Notes: a model not told the origin generated them from the letters alone. 64,000 nt of DNA from Alloprevotella sp. Lung230 (GCF_014385435.1 NZ_JACSUD010000001.1:310001-374000), one strand, 5' to 3'; positions 35,785 to 45,114 are shown, counted from the stretch's first letter. Numbers and translations are program-made.

Positions 35785-38700
35785 TTAGAAACCAAAATTC
35801 AAACTAAACGTAAACGACCGTGAGCGAGGTGTCTGCGATCTGTCGAAAGCAGGTTCAAATCCGCCGGCGCTATGTTCGGGATCTACACCCGAGTATTTCG
35901 ACCAGAAAATCAAGTTATTACCTGACAGACCGACACTGAGGGTGCTAAATCCGTAACGTTTAAGCACCTTGGGGTTGACCGAGTAGCGGAGTTGCAGATA
36001 GTTGAAACGTACGAAATCTGCATCTTCCACATACCGGTCAGAACTCAACTCATTAAAGGAGTCACCGGCAGCGGCATTTTTGGCACGAGGTATCTGCGTA
36101 ACATCACCATTTTTTCTCCAGCGCCAGTCTACCGACGCCATTTGGTTACTATTGTTACGCATACTTTCGGCCTGCATCTTTGCGATGTTAATCACCTTAC
36201 TGCCGACACGGAAGTTGAAGTTGGTCTTCAATGTCCAACGACCATAAGTGAAATCAACTCCAAAACCACCATAGAATTTCGGGTTGGAAGAGCCCAAATA
36301 GACAATATCCAATTCGTCAATCTGTCCATCGTGGTTGATGTCTTCATAAATGACATCACCGCCTTGGAACTGGTAGTTCTTACCGCCGTAGTTAAACATC
36401 ATCGGAAGAGGATTACCGGCTTTGTCGTAGACCACATTACCCTGTGCATCTCTAACAATCGGCGCTGTCTTTCCTGTAGCAGCAGCAGTGTTGACCAAGC
36501 GGTTGCCGTTGGCATCCTTCTCAGCCATATAATACTTATTCTTTTCAGGGTTTTGGAAATAGCCTGAGTGGTCATAGTCGTAGGCATACACTCCTTTATA
36601 GCGGAATCCATAGATGCCGCCCAATGCATGTCCGATTTGAACACGACTTAGATATTTTTCATTTTCATAGCCAAACTCCTTATTGATAGAAGCCAATACA
36701 CTGGCATCCATTTCGGTGATGGTGTTCAGAGTTTGCGACAAGTTAGCACGAAGCACCGTGCTGAACTTTCCAACACGGAAGATGGGTTTAGTGTTGAAGA
36801 AAAGCTCCCAACCTTGGTTTTCCATCGCACCGACATTGGCATTACCTATGCTGGAGAATCCAGTTGAAGAGGGTACTCTCACTCCGGACATCATCAGGTC
36901 GGTAGTGTACTTCTTATAGACATTAAAATCAAACTGGAACAGTTCTTCCAAGAGATGAAGGTCAAAACCGACGTTCCAAGATTTGGTCTTTTCCCAACGG
37001 ATTTTTGTCAGACGTAAGTTGCTGGGAGCAATACCCTGAACACCGGCATAGTATCCATAAGATTTATACTGGTTGTAAATCAAGCCTTCGCCGAACGAAG
37101 CATTACCATTCACACCCCAACCCGGTCGTACAGCCAGCATATTGATGTACTTGGTAAGCGGCTTGAAGAATTTCTCGTCAGAGATATTCCAACGTGCAGA
37201 AATACCAGGGAAGAAGCCCCACTTATTACCCGAACCGAACTTGGTCATACCATCGGCACGGAAAGTGAAGTCAAAACTATACTTCGAGCCATAGCTGTAG
37301 TGAAGACTACCTGTTCCACTCAAACTACGTCCTCTTGAAGTAGAGGTGTAAGTACCTGAGAGATAGCCCGGCACAGTGGGATCAGTGATTCCCCCGGAAA
37401 TACCGCTGGAAGACAGACCTTGTGAAGTTGAGTTGGTGACTCTGGTTTCAAAGCGTCCCAACATTTGAAGAGAGTGATTCTCATTTTCAAAATGTGGACG
37501 GAAAACAAGTTCGTGGCGGGTCGTAAAGGAGAAGTTTTTGAAATCATCCGTTTTCGTCTGATCCACACCTTGGTTCCAAGAGTTAGAGGTCAACTCATGA
37601 GGGAAATAAGAAGAGTTCGTACGTGTGAAAGCATAGAGGTTCACATCCCCCTTATAGTTCAATTGTGTTTCCGCATCGTCCTTACCTAAGAACTTATACT
37701 CTACGCTAAACTGAGGGTTGATTGTATAGGTGCTCTCACGTTCCCAAGCACGGTTGGCGATGGCCACGGGGTTTCCGTTATCCACCATATCCTTCAAATA
37801 ATAAGAAGTGAGATTTGAGTTATTGGCAATCATCACATTCTTATAAGCGTCAGAAGCGGCAGGAGGCATAAGGTAGTATTCTCCCGTGTCGTAATACCGA
37901 CCAGTGGCTTGGTCATACTCCCAGCGAGTTACAGACATATTGGGCATTGCACGATAGGCTTTACCCAAGATGTTGTTGCCGTAGTTCTTATTGTTCTTCG
38001 TGTAAGTGAGCGAGAAGTTTGAAGTAAACTTGATGCGGTCTGACACGTAGTAGTCCAAAGCCAATGAGGAGGTAAAACGATCCAAGCTCTGCTTGATAAT
38101 GGTTCCCACTTCATGGTCATAGTTACCCGAAATGCGGAAAGAGGCTTTTTCACCACCACCCGAAAGGTTTACGCCATACTTGTGAGTCTGGCCAAATTGT
38201 TTCACCTCTTTGACCCAATCGGTATTTTTATTATAGTTATAATAGTAGGCAGGATAACTGGGAAGATACATCAACTCCACAATACTCGAAGCGTTATCAC
38301 TCTGTTTGGGGTTGAAGTAGGCTTCTTTCAGCATCATAGAATACTGATTACCATTGAGCATACGCATACCCTCAGGCTGCCAGGAGCCCGAGAAACTATA
38401 ACTGAAATTGACACGCGTCTTACCACGCTTACCGCGACGTGTTGTAATTTCAATCACACCATTGGCACCACGAGCACCCCAAATGGCTGTCGCAGCAGCA
38501 TCTTTAAGCACTTTAATGCTTGCGATGTCTTCGGGGCTGATTTGGAGAAGCGTTGCAAACTGCTCCGTATTTTCAGTATTGCTATAATCGAGATCAGACT
38601 TGTCAAAGTTCTCAAGGATATAACCATCACGTACAATGAGTGGTTCTTGAGAGCCATTGATGGAGCTGACACCGCGCAAACGCATCGAGGTACCCGAACC

Positions 38701-39201
38701 GAGGTTACCAGAATTGGCTACAATGTCCAAACCGGCAATCTGTCCTTGCAAAGCCTCACCGGCCGTTTCAAAAGCAAGGCCTTCCATGTTATCCATATTG
38801 AGGGTCTGCGTTGCAGTTGAGATTTCACGTTCAGGAATGACCAAACCATTGGAACGCACCTTACGGGTTGTCTTAACAATGGCTTCATTCATGCTGCGCT
38901 CTTTCATTTCCACTCGGAAAGAAGACTGTCCGCCAATCGCCATTGATTGGGTGCCATAACCGATGTAGGAGATTTCCAATCGGTTAGCGGGATTCTTAAT
39001 AGTCATGGAGAAGTTACCACTCATGTCGGTCTGGGTTGCAGAAATAACACGATTGGATTTATCCTTCTCTACCACATTGGCCATAGCCACCGGACCATCT
39101 ATTTTACTGAATACATGTCCCGAAATGCGCTTTTGTTGAGCCAAAACAACAGAGCTGCAAAATACGAGCAGAAGCGTCAAAATGTATTTTAAGTTATTCA
39201 T
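35785..39201 (-). CDS. SusC/RagA-like TonB-dependent transporter (pair 2)
   Basis: The 1,138-residue transporter starts with a signal peptide (MNNLKYILTLLLVFCSSVVL), then a carboxypeptidase-regulatory domain (KRISGHVFSKIDGPVAMANV), a plug (LNMDNMEGLAFETAGEALQG, QIAGLDIVANSGNLGSGTSM, RLRGVSSINGSQEPLIVRDG) and a barrel ending RSRSFTFSLNFGF. The usual VVDG at the plug loop reads VRDG, a small change from the family. KDAAATAIWGARGANGVIEI is the standard SusC segment. It lies 13 bases after the first FAS1 gene and is followed by its SusD partner. Confidence 0.92.
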   Translation of the reverse strand: MNNLKYILTLLLVFCSSVVLAQQKRISGHVFSKIDGPVAMANVVEKDKSNRVISATQTDMSGNFSMTIKNPANRLEISYIGYGTQSMAIGGQSSFRVEMKERSMNEAIVKTTRKVRSNGLVIPEREISTATQTLNMDNMEGLAFETAGEALQGQIAGLDIVANSGNLGSGTSMRLRGVSSINGSQEPLIVRDGYILENFDKSDLDYSNTENTEQFATLLQISPEDIASIKVLKDAAATAIWGARGANGVIEITTRRGKRGKTRVNFSYSFSGSWQPEGMRMLNGNQYSMMLKEAYFNPKQSDNASSIVELMYLPSYPAYYYNYNKNTDWVKEVKQFGQTHKYGVNLSGGGEKASFRISGNYDHEVGTIIKQSLDRFTSSLALDYYVSDRIKFTSNFSLTYTKNNKNYGNNILGKAYRAMPNMSVTRWEYDQATGRYYDTGEYYLMPPAASDAYKNVMIANNSNLTSYYLKDMVDNGNPVAIANRAWERESTYTINPQFSVEYKFLGKDDAETQLNYKGDVNLYAFTRTNSSYFPHELTSNSWNQGVDQTKTDDFKNFSFTTRHELVFRPHFENENHSLQMLGRFETRVTNSTSQGLSSSGISGGITDPTVPGYLSGTYTSTSRGRSLSGTGSLHYSYGSKYSFDFTFRADGMTKFGSGNKWGFFPGISARWNISDEKFFKPLTKYINMLAVRPGWGVNGNASFGEGLIYNQYKSYGYYAGVQGIAPSNLRLTKIRWEKTKSWNVGFDLHLLEELFQFDFNVYKKYTTDLMMSGVRVPSSTGFSSIGNANVGAMENQGWELFFNTKPIFRVGKFSTVLRANLSQTLNTITEMDASVLASINKEFGYENEKYLSRVQIGHALGGIYGFRYKGVYAYDYDHSGYFQNPEKNKYYMAEKDANGNRLVNTAAATGKTAPIVRDAQGNVVYDKAGNPLPMMFNYGGKNYQFQGGDVIYEDINHDGQIDELDIVYLGSSNPKFYGGFGVDFTYGRWTLKTNFNFRVGSKVINIAKMQAESMRNNSNQMASVDWRWRKNGDVTQIPRAKNAAAGDSFNELSSDRYVEDADFVRFNYLQLRYSVNPKVLKRYGFSTLSVGLSGNNLIFWSKYSGVDPEHSAGGFEPAFDRSQTPRSRSFTFSLNFGF

Positions 39202-39214
39202 AATGGCTTAGAAA

Positions 39215-42200
39215 TTATTCTTTGATTCTGAATTTGGCTACAAAAGCTTTCGCTTTCTTGGGAGACGCCCAAGCTCTCGTATAACTGCTGGAGAGTGATT
39301 TGTCGAAAACCAAGGCTTTGTTGATTTGATGCACGACAGCATAAGAGCTGCTTTGAATATAAGTGGGCGCATCCAAAGAGTTATGGTTGGCATCACGCAC
39401 CAGCATATTGCAGTGACTATTGTCCACTTCTACCTCATTGCCCGCAAGGTCAGTGATTTTCAAGCTATTGCTCGACTGCTTCACTTTCAATCCCAAATAG
39501 ACTTTCTTCTCTTCATCTACACAAGATGTCATGTATTCTGCGGTACGGGTGGGGACATTGTCCACAAAGAGCGTTTCGTCTTGGAAGTGATACTTCAAGA
39601 AGTTCACAAGCGTAGTAATCATAGCTTGTGCCTTGACCTTAACTGCGCTATTGGCAGCTTTGGCAGCGTCAACTGCGGCTTGATTGCTCTTATCTGCGGC
39701 CAATACAGGCACAGTCTGTAAGTTGGCTGTGAGATAGGCATCAATTTCGTCCCAAGTTTTCAACCCCTTTGCCAGTTCCGCATCAACTGCAGTATTGGTG
39801 GGTACATACACAGTGTAGCGGTAGTTGTTAAAGAAGCGTACCAGCTTGTCGTTTTTCGCAGCATTATACTTGATGGCAGCCTTTTCACCACGCAGGAACA
39901 CATAGTACTTCGCAGCGACCTTGTCCCATTCTGCGGCAATGGTTTTAGCTTCGCCTCCTGCGGCCAAGATAGAATCCTTGAAACCGGCTTTTTCAAGCAA
40001 CGCATCAGAAACTCCTTCACAGAGCGAGAGGAATTTCGAATAGTTCGCATTGCTGGCGATGGTGTGATAAGTACTGTTGGTGGTAGACTGGAGAGGACGA
40101 TCCAACAAGTACACCATACCATTACCATAACCATTGGTCGCTGCGGTTTGGTCAAATTCCTCCAGCACCTTACAAGGGGTTGCTGAGAATTGTTCTTGGA
40201 AACCACCGCTCACTTCCATGCCCACGCCACGATTGCTGCTCTTGATGACCACCGGAGCACCGACACGAGAGAGGAAGTATTTTTGATTGCTCTTCACCCC
40301 ATTGGCCTCATTCTCATTGTGAACAATGATATGTTGGTTCACCATTTCCACAAGAAGTTGTTGCTTCACTCGGCCTGCGGGTAAGTCTAAGAGTTGCTCT
40401 GCTTTCGAGCTCTTTTGGTTATCAATATTACCAACAGCCTTACCCGTTGCGAGGTCATACTTATAGGCTTGGGCAAAGACACCGATACGCTTTCCCCCCT
40501 TGCCGGAACCGACAGAAGCAGGAATCCACTTGTACACCAAATAGCGGTTGGCATTGCCTGTTGCCAACGAGGCCGGGTCCACATAACCATATTCAGCAAA
40601 ACCCTTATCGGAAGGAATGAAGAACGAGAAATTGCTCTGCATGGCCTTGAGATAGGTAGAGAAGTACTGCTTTAAGGGGGCGTTGTTATAACTATTACCC
40701 TGAATAAAGGAGTCGTCAGCGCGCACAACGGTGCGCATCACTTCGGCATCTTCATTATAAAGTGCAGGAGCGATGACAGAAGCGTAGTCGGCAGGAGTAA
40801 TCACCTTGTTCATCACATAGACCACGCCGTTATTAGCAAGCAGACTCTTGGTAAAGTTGCTCTTATAAGATTCTTCTGTGGGATAATCTTTCGCGGTAAA
40901 CATCTGGTCGCGAGCGTCGTTCATGATGGTCAAATACTTAGAAGGCACAGACTCATTAAACGAACTCTTCATCAAGTTGTTAACCAACGCTTGAATAACA
41001 TCGAGAGGAATTTGGTCGAGGTTATAAATCAGATTTTCACGTGTATTGGGCTTAGTGGCATAGCGTTCAATCAAGACGCGACCACCTCCTCCGGGGAGGA
41101 AGTACTTAGCCAAAGCCTCATCATTGGGAACGAACATCGCTCCCATATCTTTCTCTTTCTGTTCAGTATCAGAAGAACGATAAGCGTTCCAACCGGGATC
41201 GAAATTGAGCAACGGCATATCGTTGTTGACCAAATTCTCCGGATCTACATTGAAACGTCCGCTACGCGTATTGACAGCAAAATAACGCTTTTCAAAAACA
41301 GAGTCGACATTTACATTGTAGAGCGCCTTAAAGTTTTCCGTGAGGGTGGCATTATAATAAGGTGCGCTGAAGCGGTCGAGAATATGGCTGAAAATCTGCG
41401 TATCTTCATTGGTACGAATCACTTCGGCCATATTGCCGGGAGGCACCATCACCTTATCTAACACATGAAAATAACCATTCAAGCACACCACGTCTTGCTT
41501 CGCAACACGCGCATCGTAGATATAAGAACGATTTTCATCCTCCGGCCACGTATTATTACCGAAGAGAATGAACGAAACGTCACTATGCTTGATACCTTTT
41601 TCATTCATTTGCCCTTCCAAGAAGTGCGTAAGCATGGGCATGGTGGCATCATTGGCCATATATATGCCCTTCTTATTAGGATCAGCATGGCGTTTCCAGT
41701 ACTTTGCCTCCTTTTTGTCTTCATTATAATTGACCGGCAACTGGTCCCAGCGCCAGAAAGGCACAGAATCGGTAGCGGCAGCAGAAGAAACCTGTCGCAG
41801 GCACAGATTTTTCTCACCGTTTTCGCAGTTGGACATCATTTCCACCACATAGGCATTGTTCAACTGAGCACCATTAAAAAGGATCCGCTTTTGCGCCATC
41901 GTGAGTCCTTCGTAGCTTTTCACTCCCCAAGGATTGTTCTTGAAGAAAGCATCATAAGCCTCATCATTTGCGACAAAAAGTGTCTTACTACCCGTCTTGG
42001 ACATCACATCCGTGTAGTTCAAGTCGTCGATTAAGCGAATAGTAGTCTTAAAGTTCCCCAACGATTTCAGTTCGTCGTAAATACTACCACCCAAGAAGTT
42101 AGGCTTCTTGTCGTCCAAATCATAATCATCGGAGCAAGAGTACGCCAGACCACTCATCGAGAGCAAAAGGCAAGCTCCAAGGACAGCTTTACCCATTCTG

Positions 42201-42223
42201 CAAAAGCGGTTATTCATACGCAT
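39215..42223 (-). CDS. Large fasciclin-domain surface lipoprotein A (operon head)
   Basis: The 1,002-residue protein is the first gene of the operon. Its signal ends LAYSC, followed by SDDYDLDDKKPNF, an acidic surface-export signal. Several FAS1 repeats can be seen: NFKTTIRLIDDLNYTDVMSK with KTLFVANDEAYDAFFKNNPW; a second with DMGAMFVPNDEALAKYFLPG and a repeat of NNGVVYVMNKVITPADYASV; a third with NFSFFIPSDKGFAEYGYVDP; a fourth with YTVYVPTNTAVDAELAKGLK. I count about four to five. Start is MRMNNRF at 42223; the Met two codons later (42217) is equally possible. Role is inferred: a long adhesive or ligand-capturing surface protein working with the two SusCD pairs. Confidence 0.82.
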   Translation of the reverse strand: MRMNNRFCRMGKAVLGACLLLSMSGLAYSCSDDYDLDDKKPNFLGGSIYDELKSLGNFKTTIRLIDDLNYTDVMSKTGSKTLFVANDEAYDAFFKNNPWGVKSYEGLTMAQKRILFNGAQLNNAYVVEMMSNCENGEKNLCLRQVSSAAATDSVPFWRWDQLPVNYNEDKKEAKYWKRHADPNKKGIYMANDATMPMLTHFLEGQMNEKGIKHSDVSFILFGNNTWPEDENRSYIYDARVAKQDVVCLNGYFHVLDKVMVPPGNMAEVIRTNEDTQIFSHILDRFSAPYYNATLTENFKALYNVNVDSVFEKRYFAVNTRSGRFNVDPENLVNNDMPLLNFDPGWNAYRSSDTEQKEKDMGAMFVPNDEALAKYFLPGGGGRVLIERYATKPNTRENLIYNLDQIPLDVIQALVNNLMKSSFNESVPSKYLTIMNDARDQMFTAKDYPTEESYKSNFTKSLLANNGVVYVMNKVITPADYASVIAPALYNEDAEVMRTVVRADDSFIQGNSYNNAPLKQYFSTYLKAMQSNFSFFIPSDKGFAEYGYVDPASLATGNANRYLVYKWIPASVGSGKGGKRIGVFAQAYKYDLATGKAVGNIDNQKSSKAEQLLDLPAGRVKQQLLVEMVNQHIIVHNENEANGVKSNQKYFLSRVGAPVVIKSSNRGVGMEVSGGFQEQFSATPCKVLEEFDQTAATNGYGNGMVYLLDRPLQSTTNSTYHTIASNANYSKFLSLCEGVSDALLEKAGFKDSILAAGGEAKTIAAEWDKVAAKYYVFLRGEKAAIKYNAAKNDKLVRFFNNYRYTVYVPTNTAVDAELAKGLKTWDEIDAYLTANLQTVPVLAADKSNQAAVDAAKAANSAVKVKAQAMITTLVNFLKYHFQDETLFVDNVPTRTAEYMTSCVDEEKKVYLGLKVKQSSNSLKITDLAGNEVEVDNSHCNMLVRDANHNSLDAPTYIQSSSYAVVHQINKALVFDKSLSSSYTRAWASPKKAKAFVAKFRIKE

Positions 42224-42306
42224 CTTTTAATTGAATGTTATTTATTTTCTTTTTATTGCTAAGTTGCAAAGAGATTTTCGTACCCTATCCACAGAATACG
42301 ACACCG

Positions 42307-42337
42307 CAAATTTAATGCAAATTCCGATGTCCGCAAA
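42307..42337 (-). promoter_or_regulatory. Promoter of the FAS1-SusCD operon
   Basis: On the minus strand TTTG (42337-42334) and TAAATTTG (42314-42307) are separated by 19 bases, a near-consensus Bacteroidota promoter. Transcription would start near 42300, leaving a 75-base leader before the first FAS1 gene. No other promoter of this quality was seen inside the operon. Confidence 0.75.
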
Positions 42338-43004
42338 CAAAAAATCAACGTTTTTTTCAACTCCCCTCTAAAAAAGTTATCATAAGATAGGTTTAGGGAA
42401 AGAAACTGCAAATAAAAAGACAAAAAACACTTTTACAGTGCAAGAAGAATACAATAAAATACCGTCAAAAAGAATGATTTTCAAAAGCAGACCTTGCAAT
42501 TAGACAAAAATACACAAGAAAAAGCCGTCTTTAATGATCAAAATCATATAATATACACCTACACATTTATGCAACTTTCGCTTGCATAAAATAAGAAAAT
42601 GACGTGCTATTTTGAAAAGCGGGATTGTATTTTCACAACCGAAATGAAGCCTACTGTTTACAAAATCCAGAGGGAAACATTTCCATAGACGTATTCCCGA
42701 AAAATTCCTCCACTCTCCCAACAGGAAAAATAATCAAAAAAGGTTAATCCCAAAATAAAGAAAGGGGAAGTTTTTAAAGTTGTAAATAACACAAAAATAA
42801 AGGCTGGTTAAACGGACAAATTCACGAGAAAAGTAAGCAGAAGGAAAACCACACATCATTTTGTAGAAATACCTATACACAGAAACAAATAAATCTTTTT
42901 ATTTATAGCCATCTTCAGAACATATACATAGAAATACATATACAAATGAAAAGCAGATTACAAAGAGATCGAGAAAAAAACACAGTTTTTTCGCACAACG
43001 AATA
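42338..43004. other. AT-rich intergenic stretch without a gene
   Basis: About 670 bases between the divergent promoters at 42307-42337 and 43005-43033. It is strongly AT-rich with many A-runs, unlike the flanking genes. The only ORF (about 73 codons on the minus strand) has no family resemblance and poor composition. I see no RNA gene or hairpin of note. Confidence 0.6.
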
Positions 43005-43033
43005 TTGTCAAAAAAATATTTTCACTATCTTTG
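43005..43033 (+). promoter_or_regulatory. Promoter upstream of the SemiSWEET stub
   Basis: TTG at 43005-43007 and TATCTTTG at 43026-43033 are 18 bases apart, a good Bacteroidota promoter. The transcript would run through the truncated gene at 43145 and the MITE-like copy into the DUF481-like gene at 43390. Confidence 0.7.
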
Positions 43034-43144
43034 CAGCGCATTTTCACTCCTACTGATATACCCTTTCATAGATAGGAGAAATTGGAAAATCTTCTGTTTC
43101 AACCTCTAAAAATGTAAACCCTCAATTTGACATTTGACAAGAAA

Positions 43145-43237
43145 ATGAATCAAGAACATTTTGTATCTATCCTCGGTTGGATGGCTACTGCAACTGTCAT
43201 GGCCATGTACATTTCCGAAGTAGGTATTCAGAATTAA
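43145..43237 (+). pseudogene. Truncated SemiSWEET sugar-transporter gene
   Basis: The 30-codon ORF reads MNQEHFVSILGWMATATVMA then MYIS, the first transmembrane helix of Bacteroidota SemiSWEET (MtN3/PQ-loop) proteins, as I recall that family. Full-length members are about 85-90 residues and continue with YIPQI. Here the frame passes into the MITE-like copy at 43219, adds EVGIQN and stops. No downstream remainder of the gene is found after the element, so the rest has been deleted. The promoter at 43005 is intact. Confidence 0.55.
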
Positions 43238-43373
43238 TTGATACCAGATTTGTTTCCATTTTTGTCTGCTTGTTTTTGCGAAAAAAGAGTGTAGCGGGCT
43301 ACACGACTGATGAACAAAAGGGAGACAAAGATAGTGTGAAAATAGAGAACATTCTACAATTAAATCACCCACT
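43219..43373 (+). mobile_element. MITE-like element, copy 2 (155 bp)
   Basis: It begins AGTAGGTATTCAGAATTAAT and ends near CACCCACT, one base off the family end CACCTACT. The interior (TTTGCTTCC/TTTGTTTCC, CATTTTTGTC, TTTGCGAA, GAGTGTAG, GGGCTACA, GACTGATG) aligns with copy 3 at 45487 but lacks part of its 3' half. It has no ORF. It inserted in, or replaced most of, a SemiSWEET gene. Confidence 0.72.
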
Positions 43374-43389
43374 TAACCGACAAAGCAAC

Positions 43390-44172
43390 ATGAAAAGACT
43401 ACTTTATATACTGCTGATTTTATTGATACCGGCTCCCATGTATTCACAAATGCTGTTTTCAGAAAATCTTACGATGAACATCGACAGCACCAAAACGATA
43501 CAAGGAACGATTTCACCCGTATTGGATTTCAAGACAGAAAAAGAAAATGTGCTTACCCTCAAGAATACGGCTAATCTCAACCTGTTAATAGGGCGCAATA
43601 GAGTCATCAATCTAATCAACAAACTGGAATTTTCAACCTATGGCAAAAAAGTAACCGTGAGCGGAGGCCATGTCCACACCGAATATCGTTATCTACTCGA
43701 CCACGCTTTTGAAATCTATCCTTATGCTGAATCTCAATGGGCAGAGAGTAGAGGTATGGCCTATAAGATTTCTACGGGCTTGCAATCGCGTTACCGACTG
43801 ATTAACAGCAAGCATTGCCTAATATTTGCAGCTGCGGGTCTGTTTTTCGAATATGAAAAATGGGAAAATCCCTCCCCCACCCCTTTAACCAGCAAATACG
43901 TAGACAGCCGCAGAGTGAAAAGCCACTTATCACTTAGTTTCAAACATCGATTGGGAGAAAGCTGGGAACTGACAACAACCGCCATCCATCAAGCCACCCC
44001 CGACAGCTACTTCAAGAAAGCGCGTTTTGGCGGAGCCATCGACCTCAAATATCGCATCACTCCAACAATCGGCATACGCGGTTCTTACAGACTCATCTAC
44101 GACACCCACCCGATTGTACCTATAAGAAAAAATTATACGACAATCGACACCGGTCTTGACATTTCGTTCTAA
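43390..44172 (+). CDS. DUF481-like outer-membrane protein
   Basis: The 260-residue protein starts MKRLLYILLILLIPAPMYSQ, a clear signal peptide. The rest is a series of short beta-strands with alternating hydrophobic and polar residues (TLKNTANLNLLIGRNRVINL, FSTYGKKVTVSGGHVHTEYR, KSHLSLSFKHRLGESWELTT) ending TTIDTGLDISF, a barrel-type C-terminus. This resembles DUF481 (YdiY-like) proteins. Function unknown. The frame is open upstream to 43177, but that part runs through the MITE-like copy and is rejected. It is convergent with the MarR gene. Confidence 0.7.
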   Translation: MKRLLYILLILLIPAPMYSQMLFSENLTMNIDSTKTIQGTISPVLDFKTEKENVLTLKNTANLNLLIGRNRVINLINKLEFSTYGKKVTVSGGHVHTEYRYLLDHAFEIYPYAESQWAESRGMAYKISTGLQSRYRLINSKHCLIFAAAGLFFEYEKWENPSPTPLTSKYVDSRRVKSHLSLSFKHRLGESWELTTTAIHQATPDSYFKKARFGGAIDLKYRITPTIGIRGSYRLIYDTHPIVPIRKNYTTIDTGLDISF

Positions 44173-44415
44173 CTCAAAGTAAAGGAGTCGAAGCAAGTAA
44201 CAGACAGATGGCTTTCATCACAAAGAGATTTATAAAATCACTTTCCGTTTTTCAGCAAGAGGATTACTTTCTTGTGGTTTATCCACTTTTGCACAACATT
44301 CACTTCACAACATCCATCCGGGCATTCTGCCCCTATCATCTTCCTCTTTCATTGCCCCCAAGAACACGCCTAAAAAACATAGGAGATAGGAAAATCTACC
44401 TCAGAGAAAAATAAA

Positions 44416-44453
44416 TTTACCTCAGAGATAGAAAAAACTATCTCTGAGGTAAA
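44416..44453. terminator. Bidirectional terminator hairpin with repeated TACCTCAGAGA
   Basis: A perfect 16-bp stem, TTTACCTCAGAGATAG (44416-44431) and CTATCTCTGAGGTAAA (44438-44453), encloses six A. A further direct copy of TACCTCAGAGA lies at about 44398-44408. It lies between convergent genes and can serve both. The rest of the gap 44173-44553 shows nothing. Confidence 0.7.
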
Positions 44454-44553
44454 TAAAACGGAGCGTATGGACTTTGCAGAGGTCTGCACCGCTTCATCAG
44501 GAGTACATCATAGTGACGCATTGCATAGAGGAGGGCAAGACGTTGCCCACCTG

Positions 44554-44898
44554 CTATCGGAGCAATTCCGGGAGTTCCATCGTGTCGGACTTGAGGGTAG
44601 CCAACCGTTCTTCCCCTCCGGGCGTCAGTGTAAAAAACATGCGGCGCTTGTCGTCTTTGTCCATGCGGCGCTTGATGAGCCGTTGGCGTTCGGCCGAGGC
44701 GATGACCTTTGAGGTGTTGGAGTGCGTCAATCCCAAAGCCTCCGCCACTTCGCCCGCTGTCATCTGTGTGCGTTCTGAGAGCGCACACAGCAGCATCGCC
44801 TCGTTGAGGTTGAGGTCATAATGTTCTTCGACATAAGCCTCAAAGGCTATGATGGCACGATAAGTGTCGCGGATGCGGCAAATGCTTGAACTATCCAT
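44554..44898 (-). CDS. MarR-family transcriptional regulator
   Basis: The 114-residue winged-helix protein starts MDSSSICRIRDTYRAIIAFE. The DNA-binding part is clear: LNEAMLLCALSERTQMTAGE, VAEALGLTHSNTSKVIASAE (recognition helix) and RQRLIKRRMDKDDKRRMFFT (wing with the MarR DxRxR-like DKDDKRR). It is short for MarR proteins (usually 135-150), with a reduced dimerisation C-terminus ending MELPELLR. The frame is open upstream to 45129, but that part is Arg/Cys-rich and lies above the likely -7 box. No divergent target gene is next to it, so its ligand and operon are unknown. Confidence 0.85.
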   Translation of the reverse strand: MDSSSICRIRDTYRAIIAFEAYVEEHYDLNLNEAMLLCALSERTQMTAGEVAEALGLTHSNTSKVIASAERQRLIKRRMDKDDKRRMFFTLTPGGEERLATLKSDTMELPELLR

Positions 44899-45106
44899 AG
44901 ACGTAGAAAAGAATGAAAGAGGGGAGAAGGGAGAGCAACGCTGAAGCGTGGTAACATCAAGACATCGGAGCACCGGAGCCTCGAAGCCTCCATAGCGTAG
45001 CCCTCGGAACGTCGGAGCATGCCCTACCGTTTCTTGCACAGACACTGCAACAGCAGTTCGAGCGGGCAAAAGCCCGTAAAGACCGACTGCACGAGATTTG
45101 CGCCTG

Positions 45107-45114
45107 CAAAGATA
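45107..45114 (-). promoter_or_regulatory. -7 box for marR-like gene
   Basis: Minus-strand TATCTTTG (complement CAAAGATA). No matching TTG at the right distance was found. It would give a leader of about 200 bases before the ATG at 44898; that leader shows no clear structure. Confidence 0.4.

Noticed and set aside
42500-42721. 73-codon minus-strand ORF in the AT-rich gap
   Set aside because: No start context, no family pattern and a composition typical of random AT-rich DNA.
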